A DNA stretch of 64,000 nt from Oricola indica (GTDB taxonomy: Bacteria; Pseudomonadota; Alphaproteobacteria; Rhizobiales; Rhizobiaceae). Below are positions 41,427 through 50,628 of this stretch, in pieces (within the stretch, counting starts at the first letter, position 1; each line of letters begins with the position of its first letter). The stretch lies in assembly GCF_019966595.1 (NCBI RefSeq), contig NZ_JAINFJ010000003.1:310001-374000 (forward strand), in the 5' to 3' direction. Made by a program: the position numbers and the translations under genes. Under the pieces are notes generated by a model, which was not told the DNA's origin, ran no database searches, and saw nothing but the letters and a program-made list of their open reading frames with translations.

Positions 41427-43400
41427 ATGACGTTGACCATGCAGTTTCTCGGAAGCTTCAAGGCCGAGACCGGCGGCAAGCATCTCCATATCGCATCCAA
41501 ACGTGGCCGCGCCCTGCTCGCGTCATTGGTGCTCGCACCGGAGATGAGGTTGTCGCGTCAGAGCCTGACGGCCCTTCTTTGGCCCGACAGGGACGAAGCG
41601 CAGGCGCGCGCCTCGCTGCGACAAGAGCTTTCGACGCTGAAGAAAGCGCTGGGCCCCACGGGCAGCGAAATACTTACATCCGATACCGACTCCGTTTCGA
41701 TCGCGACCGGCGCTCAGGTCGATTGCGATCTGTGGACGATTCTGAAGGACGATGCCGCGCCGGAAAACGCGATGACGCTCTTTCGCGGCGAGCTGCTGGA
41801 CGATGTCGACCTGCCGCTGGAGAATTTCGAGGAATGGCTCGCAAGCCAGCGCCGCGTCCTACGCACCAGGCTAATCGAACTCGCGGAACGGCACCTGAAG
41901 GCAACTGTCGGCAGCGCGGACTGGCCAGCTTCCGAAGCCTGCGCAACTCGACTTCTCGAGATCGACCCATTCAACGAAACGGCGCTTGAGGCCCTGATGC
42001 GGGCCGCGGCGGCGAATGGCAGGCGCGCACAGGCGCTCTCCCTGTTCGAGGATTTCTCAGCCCGGCTGGACGACGACTTGCAAGCCAAGCCCGGCGCGGC
42101 TGTCGCCCGTCTGCGCTCGGAGATTGCCGGCGGAGACGCCCCCGGCCCGACTGCAGAAAATGCACCACCGGCGAGCCCGACCGCGTTTGCCGACAGACCG
42201 GCAGTGCTGGTGATCGCCGTCGACTGCCTTTCGACCAGCGAAGACGACCGGATGCTGGCCGACGGCCTGACCGAGGAAATCCGTACGACGCTCAGTTATT
42301 GGCGCTGGTTTCCGGTGATCGGACCTGAGAGCATCGGATGGAAAACCGCGCGAAACACGGATATCCGCGAAGCCGCGAGAACGGTCAGGGCTTCTTACGC
42401 GGTCACGGGAAGCCTGCGGCGACACGGTGACCGCGCGCGGATCACGGTCAGTCTGATCGACACGACCTCCGGCCAGTCGATATGGTCTCAGAATTTCGAT
42501 GGCGATCTGGAAGATGTTTTTTCCTTCCAGGAAGATGTCTGCCGTTCGGTGGTCGCTCAGATCGAGCCGCAAATCGCCCATGCCGAGGCGGAGCGCGTCA
42601 CCCGGACACCGCCGGCGGACCTTGCGGCATGGCATCTGGTCGCCAAGGCCGATGAAATCGACCGTCTCGGCGGGCCGGGATACGGGACGCCGGAAAGCAA
42701 TGCCGCGCAGTTGCCGCTACTCCTGAAGGCCACGGAACTCGAGCCCGGCTATGCCCGGGCCTGGTCTCGAATTGCAAGATACCACTGGCGCAATTTCATC
42801 ATGGGCTGGCGCAGCGATCGCGAAGCCTGTGCCGCAGAATCGGGAGAAGCCTCACAACGCGCCATCGCGCTCGACCCGGCCAACTGGGAGGCGCATGCCT
42901 TCCAGGCTCTCGTGCAAGTCTTTGCCTACAAGAACTACAAAGCCGGCGAGTATCATTGCCTCGAAGCGGTTCGCCTCAATCCGTCTGCTGCGCTCGCGCG
43001 CCAGGTAACCGGTTGTACGATGGAATGGCTCGGACGCCCGCGTATCGCTCTCGACAATCTGGAAATGATCTTCCGGCTCGATCCCGATCCGAGCGCCAAA
43101 GCCGCGATCTATGGCGACATGGCCACATGCTACATGCTGAACGGTGACACCGAGCAATCCGTCGAAGTCGCGAAGCGGCTGCTGGAAATCGGCGGCAGTT
43201 ACTCACGCGGACTGCAGCGATGCGCCGCAACTTTCGGCCATGCCGGAGAAATGGAATTGGCCGCTGCGACTGTGGCGAAGTTGCGGGCAGCGCACCCTGA
43301 CTTTAGCGAAGACTATGTGCGCTCGACCTACCCATTCAGCAGAACGGAGGACCTCGAATTCTTCATCGAGGGCCTCCGGAAGGCGGGCTGCTGGTCCTGA
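41427..43400 (+). CDS. BTAD/TPR transcriptional regulator with TolB-like domain
   Basis: The 657-residue protein begins with an OmpR-like DNA-binding region (MQFLGSFKAETGGK, LLASLVLAPEMRLSRQSLTA LLWPD). A bacterial transcriptional-activator domain (about 90-235; RQELSTLKKALG, ALMRAAAANGRRAQALSLFE) follows. A TolB/FlgO-like segment (about 260-390; ADGLTEEIRTTLSYWRWFPV, VTGSLRRHGDRARITVSLID) and C-terminal TPR-like repeats complete it. This is a SARP-related layout often labelled adenylate-cyclase-like, though no cyclase domain is present. ATG 41427 follows GCGAGGCCGC. The target is unknown. Confidence 0.85.
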   Translation: MTLTMQFLGSFKAETGGKHLHIASKRGRALLASLVLAPEMRLSRQSLTALLWPDRDEAQARASLRQELSTLKKALGPTGSEILTSDTDSVSIATGAQVDCDLWTILKDDAAPENAMTLFRGELLDDVDLPLENFEEWLASQRRVLRTRLIELAERHLKATVGSADWPASEACATRLLEIDPFNETALEALMRAAAANGRRAQALSLFEDFSARLDDDLQAKPGAAVARLRSEIAGGDAPGPTAENAPPASPTAFADRPAVLVIAVDCLSTSEDDRMLADGLTEEIRTTLSYWRWFPVIGPESIGWKTARNTDIREAARTVRASYAVTGSLRRHGDRARITVSLIDTTSGQSIWSQNFDGDLEDVFSFQEDVCRSVVAQIEPQIAHAEAERVTRTPPADLAAWHLVAKADEIDRLGGPGYGTPESNAAQLPLLLKATELEPGYARAWSRIARYHWRNFIMGWRSDREACAAESGEASQRAIALDPANWEAHAFQALVQVFAYKNYKAGEYHCLEAVRLNPSAALARQVTGCTMEWLGRPRIALDNLEMIFRLDPDPSAKAAIYGDMATCYMLNGDTEQSVEVAKRLLEIGGSYSRGLQRCAATFGHAGEMELAAATVAKLRAAHPDFSEDYVRSTYPFSRTEDLEFFIEGLRKAGCWS

Positions 43401-43404
43401 GAGA

Positions 43405-43638
43405 TCAATCGGCGCTGCGAGGCGTGAACTGGCGCAGGAATGCGTCGTCCTGCTGGCGTTTCGTGATGCCCATGTCGCGCAATTGTTCCGCGGTCAGATC
43501 CTTGAACCGGAAGTAGCCGATGAAGGCTGCGTTGAGATCGCGAAGCCAGCGGAACGGCGACGGGATAATGGGCTGGATGCGGCCGTTTTCGGTCTTGGCG
43601 ATTGAGGTATCGATGGTGGAAAGCGTGTTGGTCTGCAT
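43405..43638 (-). CDS. DUF1127 (YjiS-like) protein
   Basis: The 77-residue protein has the DUF1127 C-terminal pattern RFKDLTAEQLRDMGITKRQQ, preceded by a helix, PFRWLRDLNAAFIGYF. Some DUF1127 proteins affect phosphate or RNA metabolism, but this one is uncharacterised. ATG 43638 follows AGGAGAGAACCG. It converges on the BTAD regulator with 4 bases between stops. Confidence 0.88.
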   Translation of the reverse strand: MQTNTLSTIDTSIAKTENGRIQPIIPSPFRWLRDLNAAFIGYFRFKDLTAEQLRDMGITKRQQDDAFLRQFTPRSAD

Positions 43639-43749
43639 CGGTTCTCTCCTTGCTGGAACTGGACCCAGCTTCGTGCAGGACCGCAAATCCCGCGCAAAAA
43701 CGAACCGGTACAGACGCCGCGCAAGCGCAAAAAACGCGTAAAAAAGCGA

Positions 43750-44817
43750 TCAGGCTGCGGTAGCGGCGGGTCGGGCGCGCCACCACTGCGTCAACGGGCG
43801 CTCCAGATAGTGCCAGGACAGCGCCGCAGCGGCGACGCTTGCGATCGAGACGACGATTGCGAGGGGCAGCGGATCGAAATAGTCGTGCAGCGCCAGTTCC
43901 CAAGGCGACTGCCAGAGATAGATGCCGTAGGAGATCGTCCCGAGATAGACCATGGGTCGTGCGGACAATGTTCGCGAGATCGCGGATTGCTCCGCCAAGA
44001 GATGCAGGATCAGGACCGCCGTGGTGACCTCGACGATGGTCACGCCCAGGATCATCGCGACGGTCACCGAGGAATTGATGCTGAGTTGCACCGCGAGTGC
44101 GATGGCGCATCCGATGACAAGTGCCCTGCCCGGTCGCCAGTCGACGAAGGAGATCAACGCCCCAAGGACAAGGCCGGTGAGCCGGTCGTCGAACCGGAAA
44201 TAGGTGCGGGTTGTATCTTCGAACATGAGCATGTCGGCGACACGCCAGCCCCACAAGGCCATGAATACCGCAGCCAATATCAGGACGGCCGCGCGATCGC
44301 GTTTTCCGGCAAGCCAGACGGCGACGAATGGCCAAAAGAGATAGAATTTCATCTCCACGGCGAGCGACCATGTGTGTCCGAAAGTCTTTTCCGCAAAGCC
44401 TGTCGCCGCAACGTAGTCCATCAAATAGGCGGCCGAGTACGCCGCGCCCCGGTACTCGGTATGCCCCAGGAAAATCTGCTGGACCGCCATAACGACCAGC
44501 AACATGGCAAAAAGCGCGGGCACCAACCGGACGATACGCTTTCCCAGAAAGCCCGCGAAATCGAAGGAACCGTTCGCGCGCTGTGCCTGCACGATGATGC
44601 TTGTGATCAGAAAACCGCTCAGGACGAAAAAGACATCCACCCCGTAAGACCCGCCCCACGCCATGGGCAGCTTGCAGTGGTACGCGATGACCGCGAAGGC
44701 GGCCACGGCACGCAGACCGTCAAGTGCAGGGTTGTATTTCAAAGGCGTTTTCCGGTTGCAGCTTGCGGACCTGCTGGTATCGGCGGCAGGAGAGACCCGC
44801 CCGGCGGAACCTCGCAC
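43750..44817 (-). CDS. Acyltransferase family 3 membrane protein
   Basis: The 355-residue protein has about ten membrane helices. Its N-terminal motifs are typical of OafA/NodX-type O-acyltransferases: LDGLRAVAAFAVIAYHC with the conserved His, GVDVFFVLSGFLITSII, and later TWSLAVEMKFYLFWPF. These enzymes acetylate or acylate polysaccharides or lipids. The start is a GTG at 44817 (or a later codon around LKYNPALDGLR); no strong ribosome-binding site distinguishes them. No polysaccharide gene is adjacent. Confidence 0.9.
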   Translation of the reverse strand: MRGSAGRVSPAADTSRSASCNRKTPLKYNPALDGLRAVAAFAVIAYHCKLPMAWGGSYGVDVFFVLSGFLITSIIVQAQRANGSFDFAGFLGKRIVRLVPALFAMLLVVMAVQQIFLGHTEYRGAAYSAAYLMDYVAATGFAEKTFGHTWSLAVEMKFYLFWPFVAVWLAGKRDRAAVLILAAVFMALWGWRVADMLMFEDTTRTYFRFDDRLTGLVLGALISFVDWRPGRALVIGCAIALAVQLSINSSVTVAMILGVTIVEVTTAVLILHLLAEQSAISRTLSARPMVYLGTISYGIYLWQSPWELALHDYFDPLPLAIVVSIASVAAAALSWHYLERPLTQWWRARPAATAA

Positions 44818-44946
44818 AAACCGGTAAACATCTCGCTACAATCGCAGATTGTATTTTCGCGACACCGAAAGGGCGGTGTATTCCGGACGCTTCAAATTGC
44901 GCAAACCACGTTCTAGGGTGGCGCAAATCAATCGCCGGACACAGTC

Positions 44947-46233
44947 ATGCCTTTCCTGCCCCGCGCCGTCTATCCGCTCATGATCGGTTCAGCCCTGCTG
45001 ATGTTCGCGGGCGGCGTGAACGGTCTGATCCTGCCGTTGCGCGGCAGCCAGGAGGGGTTTTCCTCCTTTGCGCTCGGCCTGCTCGGTACGGGATGGGCGA
45101 TGGGCTACATCCTGGGCTGCCTCGTCATGCCGCGAACCGTTGCCCGCGTCGGTCATATCCGTGCATTCGGCGCCATGACGGCACTCGCCGTGGTCTCGGT
45201 GCTGGCCTCGCTGCTCGTAATACAATCCTGGGCCTGGGTTCCCTTGCGCGGGGTCGCCGGATTCGCCTTCGCCGGTGCGGCGATGATCGTGGAAAGCTGG
45301 CTGAACGAGCGCGCCGAATCCGCCTCGCGCGGCAGGGTTTTCGGGCTTTACACGATGGTCAATCTCGCCGCGACGACGCTTGGCCAGCTTTCCCTGACGC
45401 TCGGACCGACATCGACCCATCTGTTCTTCGTGCTCGCCGCCATTTTCTATGCGCTCGCGCTGCTTCCAAGTGGGCTTTATGCCAGCCATCAGCCCAATCC
45501 GCTGGTCGGTGCATCGCTCGATCTGCCGACGCTCTGGCGCAACTCGCCCGTTGCCGTCGTCTCGGTCATCCTTGTCGGCGTTTCCAATTCGGCTTTCGGG
45601 ACACTCGGCGCCGTCTATGCCGACCGGATCGATCTCGATATCGCGACGATCGCCTTCTTCATGAGCCTCGCGATCCTCGCCGGCGCGGGCGCCCAGATTC
45701 CGATCGGCTACCTCTCCGACCGGATGGACCGCCGTCTCGTTCTCGTCGCGATTGCCGGCGTCGCATTTCTGGTCGACCTGTTCCTGATCGTCGTCCAGCC
45801 CTCCAGCGTGCCGATGGCGCTCGCCGCTTCGGCCGTGTTCGGCGCATGTATCTTCTCCATGTATCCGGTCATCGTCGCGCATGCGAACGACCACGCTCCG
45901 GAGAATTATTTCCTGCGTACGTCCGGCGGCCTGCTGCTGCTGTTCGGCGTCGGTTCGATCGCGGGTCCGCTGCTCGCCGGCGTGATCATGTCGGCAGCCG
46001 GCCCGTCGGGATTGTTCATCACGACGGCCCTGACCCATGTCACGCTGATTGGCTATGCGCTCTGGCGTATCCGCCAACGCGCTGCACCGACCCAGGAGAA
46101 CAAGACCGACTTCGTGCCGGTGACATCGGCGCGTTATTCGACGATGGAAACGGCTTCACTCGACCCTCGCGCCGAAGAAGAGGAGATAGAAGAGCAGCGT
46201 GTGGAGACGCCCACGGAAGACGAGAATGGCTAG
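44947..46233 (+). CDS. MFS transporter
   Basis: A 428-residue permease with 12 predicted helices. It has ALGLLGTGWAMGYILGCLVM, RGVAGFAFAGAAMIVESWLN (ESW-type motif of YcaD-like MFS), GRVFGLYTMVNLAATTLGQL and IPIGYLSDRMDRRLV (MFS motif A in the second half). The substrate is unknown. The C-terminus is a hydrophilic acidic tail (EEEEIEEQRVE). Its start lies 129 bases from the divergent acyltransferase gene. Confidence 0.92.
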   Translation: MPFLPRAVYPLMIGSALLMFAGGVNGLILPLRGSQEGFSSFALGLLGTGWAMGYILGCLVMPRTVARVGHIRAFGAMTALAVVSVLASLLVIQSWAWVPLRGVAGFAFAGAAMIVESWLNERAESASRGRVFGLYTMVNLAATTLGQLSLTLGPTSTHLFFVLAAIFYALALLPSGLYASHQPNPLVGASLDLPTLWRNSPVAVVSVILVGVSNSAFGTLGAVYADRIDLDIATIAFFMSLAILAGAGAQIPIGYLSDRMDRRLVLVAIAGVAFLVDLFLIVVQPSSVPMALAASAVFGACIFSMYPVIVAHANDHAPENYFLRTSGGLLLLFGVGSIAGPLLAGVIMSAAGPSGLFITTALTHVTLIGYALWRIRQRAAPTQENKTDFVPVTSARYSTMETASLDPRAEEEEIEEQRVETPTEDENG

Positions 46234-46469
46234 TCGTGCGAACAAACGTTCGCGCTGCCCGGAAACCACGGGTCGGAGCTTGCGTACTCTCCCTGCGCGC
46301 CACAGGGCATGTGAGCAGTGTGCGCAAGAGCACGGACAAGCCATAAATCCGCCGCGGCGCACTGTTTTTCGTTAAAATTGTGGGCTATACGCGCCATATT
46401 TTCAAAGGGCGGTAATACGGTGGGCAAGTCGGGCGATTCTGTTCGATGCTCTCTGCAGGGAGGTATTTG

Positions 46470-46499
46470 ATGAACAGGGCTGGGGTGGCTTCATGCTGA
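46470..46499 (+). CDS. Possible 9-codon leader (minicistron) before the ZorA-like gene
   Basis: A GGGAGG Shine-Dalgarno at 46458-46463 precedes ATG 46470, which reads MNRAGVASC and stops at TGA 46497-46499, overlapping the ATG of the large gene (ATGCTGA). The large gene has no strong ribosome-binding site of its own. Ribosomes finishing the leader could restart on it. This is a pattern only, with no evidence of expression. Confidence 0.4.
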   Translation: MNRAGVASC

Positions 46500-49400
46500 A
46501 TTGGACGATGAGTTCCGGCTTTGACATCGTGATCGTAATTCTCGCCATCGTGGCCGGCCTTGGGCTCACCGGGTGGATCGTCAGACGGGCCGCGCGTGAT
46601 GTCGATGACCTGGAAAAGGCCGCCTCCGTCATTCTGTCCGCCTCCCAGGAGGAATTGCCTCCCAGGGAAGCTTTTTCCGCCCAGTTCGAAACAGTTCATG
46701 AGAAGCTGAAGACAAACGATACGATCGGAAGGGCGTGGCAGCGCTTCTCATCGACGATCGTGCCTCTCGAAGCCGATGACGGCATCGAGAAGGAAAAGAC
46801 CCTGGTCTCGCGGTCCACATCCCCTGCCCGCTATTTCACGCTGGAAAGCCTCGGGCTCGAGAACACTTCCGTCAACATGGTACCGGCGGCCTTTTTGGCA
46901 GTCTTCGCGCTGATCGCCGGCGTGGGGCTGGCAGGCGCGCTTGGCGGCATCGCGGCAGCCTTCGCACCGGCCGGTGCGGATGCCGGCGTTTCCGGCGAAA
47001 TGATGCGCGCGGCAATCGGCAGCGCAGGGGTGAAGCTCTTCTTCATCGCCATCGTGATCGCGCTGTTCATGGCGCTCAGACTGGCCGTGTCATGGTCTCG
47101 CAACGCCAAGGCGAGCGCGGTCCAGCATTTTTGCGACGCCCTGCTCGACCGCATCTATTTCGAGAATGCCGAATCCGCCGGTACGAGACGGCAAGATGCG
47201 ATGCACTTTCAGACCAAGAGCCTGCAAAGGTTGGGCGAAAAGCTTGCGACGTCGATCGGCGGAACCACACGCGACGCCATTGTCGAAGGCTATATGGACG
47301 TGGTCTCGCGCATGGAAACACTGACCAAGCGCTACGACGATCTCGTCTCGGCGGCGCAAAAAGGCGCGAAGGAGGCGGTCACCAAGGCTTTCGACGAGTC
47401 CGTCGAAACCAGCGCCGATATCGTGGTCAAGCGGATGGAAGCGGTCGCAGAGCATCTGTCGGCCATTCCCGAGCGAATGGAGCAGGCATCGCGCTCACTC
47501 GAAACCGCCGGCGCGAATATCTCGTCGGAGCAGCAGCGCTTCGCCGCAGATCTCCAGGCGACCGCGAACCAGAGCGTCGCTTCGGCTGCGAGCGCGGTTG
47601 CCGGCAATGTCGAGGAAACCATCCGCGGCGTGTTGGCGGAGACCCACGAGGTGTCGGCCGCGGTTTCGGAACGCCTCGGACGTCTCCCGGACCGTATCGA
47701 AGAGGCCGCCCGTACATTCGAAACGGCGTCGAGCCAGATGATCGAAGTCCAGGGCACGGTCGCGGAAGAAACGCAGGCACGCACCAAGCAGGCCGTCGAG
47801 GCCGTGACGGGGATGATTTCCGATGCCGTGGGTGAAGTCGCGAAAGCGGTTGACGAAACCATCGCGAATTCGCTGCTGCAGACGACGCAGACGTTGCGCG
47901 CCGTCGGCGAGGACATGACGCTGTTGCCCGACCGGCTTTCCGGTGTTGCACGGGCACTCGAACAATCCAGCGACCGCATCGCCGAAACGCACGCCCAGAT
48001 CCTTGCGGACCTCAAGATGGGTGCGCGCGAGATGACAACGACAGCGGCCGACACGATCATCGAGCGGGTCAACGAGAACACGACCGGGTTTATAGACAAA
48101 CTCTACGAGGCAAACGACGCGTTCGAAGCCCGCACGGAATCGCTTTCCGGCCTGTTCGCCGCTATCGAGCGGACCAGCGACCAGATCGCGCAAACCCATG
48201 CCCAAACGCTTGCCGACTTCAAGACCAGCGCCAGCGAGATCACCGCTGTTACCGCCGACGCCATCGCCGCGCGCGTCAATGAAAACACGGATACATTCGT
48301 CCAGAGACTGAACGAGTCCAATGACGCGTTCGAGGCGCGCGCCGAACGGCTATCCAGCCTGTTCGCCGCTATCGAGCGCACCAGCGACCAGATCGCGCAA
48401 ACCCATGCCCGGACGATTGCTGACTTCAAGACCAGCGCCAGCGAGATCACCGCGGTGACGGCCGACGCCATCGCCGCGCGCGTCAATGAAAACACGGATA
48501 CATTCGTTCAGAGACTGAACGAGTCCAATGACGCGTTCGAGGCGCGCGCAGAACGGCTATCCGGACTCTATTCGACGCTGGAGCAGGCCAACGAACGGAT
48601 CGCGGAAACGCACACCCGTTTCATGGCGCAGATGCAGCAATCAACGCGCGACATGACAGCCGCAACGGCCCAATCGGTGTCGCGCCATATCAACGAGAAC
48701 ACGGAAGCCTTCCTCGCGAAGCTCAACGAATCCAATACCGTGTTCGAGGAACGGGCCCAGGCGCTCACCGGGCTTTTCGCGACCCTTCAAACGGCCAGCG
48801 ACAGGATCGCGGCGACGCATACGGGCTTCATGGAGCGCATGCATGAGGGCGCGCGCGAACTGACCGAGGCCACTGCCGATACGCTTGCACGTCATGTCAA
48901 CGAGAACACGCTCGGCTTTGTCGACAAGCTCAATGAATCCAACGCCGCCTTCGAGGAACGCGCACAGGCGCTGACGGGGCTGTTCGCGACGCTTCAGAAG
49001 GCCAGCGACCGGATTGCCGAAACCCATACGCGCTTCATGGGTGAAATGCAGGACAGCACCCGCGACGTCATCGCGAAGACGACGAGCACGATCGCAGCCG
49101 AAATCCAGAAAAACACCGCGGATGTGGTTTCGCGGCTGCGCGAATCCGACGATTTCTTCGCATCGCGCGTCGAGGCGCTGGCATCGGTGCTGCCGCAGAT
49201 CGATCAGACCGGGCGGGCGCTTGCGGAAATCATGGAGCGGGTCTCGGCTGAAAACGGGCGCGTCGGCGTAGAATTGACGGAACTGGCCGGCTCGCTGCGG
49301 GACGCGACGGGCAGTATCAAGCAGTCCGCAGACCGGTTCTCGAACAACCTGCTCGAGGTCCAGCAGTCGCTCGACGATTTCCAGAAGCTCTCGAAAGAGA

Positions 49401-49684
49401 CCGTCGAAACGGTTGGCACGTCGCAGCGGAACTTCAAGGAATCCATCGGCATGCAGGCCGAGCTCTGGCAGCGCCATGTCGAGCGGTTCGACGATGTCGA
49501 CCGGAAACTCGGCGACGTCTTTGCCGAAATGGCTTCGCAGATCGATACGCAGACACGGCTGATGCGCGACCAGGTGGCTGAAATGGACAGTTCACTGGCT
49601 ACGGCCGTGACACATCTCGGCGAACTCGTGGAAGAGCTCAACGAAACGCGTTCGGGCTCGGGTGAAACCGGGACCTATCGCTGA
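46493..49684 (+). CDS. ZorA-like membrane protein with long repeat tail
   Basis: The 1063-residue protein has three membrane helices (about 10-30, 129-152 and 177-200). Helices 2-3 resemble the ZorA/MotA-type motor core: NMVPAAFLAVFALIAGVGLA, GSAGVKLFFIAIVIALFMAL, then VQHFCDALLDRIYF, a pattern I associate with ZorA. The rest is a long helical tail with six 69-residue repeats (489-902). ZorA with ZorB forms a proton-driven anti-phage motor in Zorya defence. Here no ZorB (MotB/OmpA-like) or ZorD helicase is next door; instead an EH-signature-like gene follows 2 bases later. The family call rests on my pattern matching. Confidence 0.65.
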   Translation: MLNWTMSSGFDIVIVILAIVAGLGLTGWIVRRAARDVDDLEKAASVILSASQEELPPREAFSAQFETVHEKLKTNDTIGRAWQRFSSTIVPLEADDGIEKEKTLVSRSTSPARYFTLESLGLENTSVNMVPAAFLAVFALIAGVGLAGALGGIAAAFAPAGADAGVSGEMMRAAIGSAGVKLFFIAIVIALFMALRLAVSWSRNAKASAVQHFCDALLDRIYFENAESAGTRRQDAMHFQTKSLQRLGEKLATSIGGTTRDAIVEGYMDVVSRMETLTKRYDDLVSAAQKGAKEAVTKAFDESVETSADIVVKRMEAVAEHLSAIPERMEQASRSLETAGANISSEQQRFAADLQATANQSVASAASAVAGNVEETIRGVLAETHEVSAAVSERLGRLPDRIEEAARTFETASSQMIEVQGTVAEETQARTKQAVEAVTGMISDAVGEVAKAVDETIANSLLQTTQTLRAVGEDMTLLPDRLSGVARALEQSSDRIAETHAQILADLKMGAREMTTTAADTIIERVNENTTGFIDKLYEANDAFEARTESLSGLFAAIERTSDQIAQTHAQTLADFKTSASEITAVTADAIAARVNENTDTFVQRLNESNDAFEARAERLSSLFAAIERTSDQIAQTHARTIADFKTSASEITAVTADAIAARVNENTDTFVQRLNESNDAFEARAERLSGLYSTLEQANERIAETHTRFMAQMQQSTRDMTAATAQSVSRHINENTEAFLAKLNESNTVFEERAQALTGLFATLQTASDRIAATHTGFMERMHEGARELTEATADTLARHVNENTLGFVDKLNESNAAFEERAQALTGLFATLQKASDRIAETHTRFMGEMQDSTRDVIAKTTSTIAAEIQKNTADVVSRLRESDDFFASRVEALASVLPQIDQTGRALAEIMERVSAENGRVGVELTELAGSLRDATGSIKQSADRFSNNLLEVQQSLDDFQKLSKETVETVGTSQRNFKESIGMQAELWQRHVERFDDVDRKLGDVFAEMASQIDTQTRLMRDQVAEMDSSLATAVTHLGELVEELNETRSGSGETGTYR
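47957..49198 (+). repeat. Six tandem 207-base coding repeats in the ZorA-like tail
   Basis: Units start at 47957, 48164, 48371, 48578, 48785 and 48992. Each encodes 69 residues with landmarks (S)DxIAxTHxxx, VNENTxxFVxxLNESN and FEARAExLxxLFA. Copies 2 and 3 are nearly identical, with about ten substitutions over the first ~190 bases, mostly third-position, so they arose by recent duplication. The last unit is degenerate. All units stay in frame. Confidence 0.92.
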
Positions 49685-49686
49685 CC

Positions 49687-50604
49687 ATGGCCAACTTCAC
49701 CGGACTGAGAGAGCGGCTGGATAAACACCTCGGCCAGACAGTGCCGGGAGGGCAAACAGCGGCTCCCATTCCCGGTCGTGTGAAGGATGTGGCCAAGAGA
49801 TGGGCGCGCAAGCGTGCGGCAGCCCGCATTCCCGAGCAGGGCCGCAGGCGGCGCCTGCGCGAGACGGCGCGGAAACTCAAGGAAGGACTGGGCGCGGAAA
49901 TTCCGCTGAGCGACATCCGGCTTTCCCTGTTTCACATGCGTGACGAGGACGCCTTCACGTCGAGTACCATTGCGCGGCACCGGCTTGTCACCGAAGCGAT
50001 GACGCGGCCGGGCAAGACACCCGTCAACGTCCTCTTCAACGCCTTCTTCCATATTTTCGAACGGGGCAGCCCCGAGACCGATCGGATCTACCAGCACCTG
50101 CGCAAGAACCAGGCGTCGCTGCGGATCAGTTCGCGGGAGTTCGTGGAGAAAACGAAGTTTTTCGACGGCGGTTATGGTCTGGACACAATCATCGACAGTG
50201 TCGATCTGAGGAACCCCGTTCGTTCGCTTGCCCGCTCGGGCCTTAAAGACGACGTGCAGGATTCATTGTACGGACTGGCGATCAAATGCGCCCTGATCGA
50301 ACGGACGCTCGCGCATGTCGATCTCGACGCACAGCCGCTCAAGACCATTCTGGGATGGATCGAACTGGGCGAACGCAGGCGCCCGGACCTTGAATGCGCC
50401 TATTACGAAATCCTGCTTTCGCCTTTCGTCGCCCGAGACCCCTCGCCCGATGTGAAGAGAACGATCAGCCGTTTCCTGCTCGGCCATTTCGGCGACCCGC
50501 GTTCGGTCTCGTGGCCGAAACTGAGAGAGGATACGGGTCGCCTCAAGCGGGACGCTTGCATGAGCGTAATGGTTCGGTGGCTCGACACGGGAATCCTGCG
50601 CTAG
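49687..50604 (+). CDS. EH-signature-like protein (ZorC-like candidate)
   Basis: The 305-residue protein is basic near the N-terminus (35-65, RKRAAARIP, QGRRRRLRE) and otherwise soluble. The C-terminal third has the arrangement I associate with the EH_Signature domain of ZorC: Glu residues in DLECAYYEILLSPFV (236 and 241), a His in FLLGHFGDPRSVSW (267), the GDPR-W motif, and the closing MVRWLDTGIL. In Zorya, ZorC helps degrade invading DNA with ZorD. It starts 2 bases after the ZorA-like gene, so the two are one operon. The domain call needs a profile search. Confidence 0.55.
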   Translation: MANFTGLRERLDKHLGQTVPGGQTAAPIPGRVKDVAKRWARKRAAARIPEQGRRRRLRETARKLKEGLGAEIPLSDIRLSLFHMRDEDAFTSSTIARHRLVTEAMTRPGKTPVNVLFNAFFHIFERGSPETDRIYQHLRKNQASLRISSREFVEKTKFFDGGYGLDTIIDSVDLRNPVRSLARSGLKDDVQDSLYGLAIKCALIERTLAHVDLDAQPLKTILGWIELGERRRPDLECAYYEILLSPFVARDPSPDVKRTISRFLLGHFGDPRSVSWPKLREDTGRLKRDACMSVMVRWLDTGILR

Positions 50605-50628
50605 ACGAACACGCGAGCCGGCAGAAGC

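Noticed and set aside
47957-49198. Regular 207-base periodicity considered as a CRISPR or satellite array
   Set aside because: Units are long, coding and in frame, and show codon-position drift. There is no spacer-repeat alternation.
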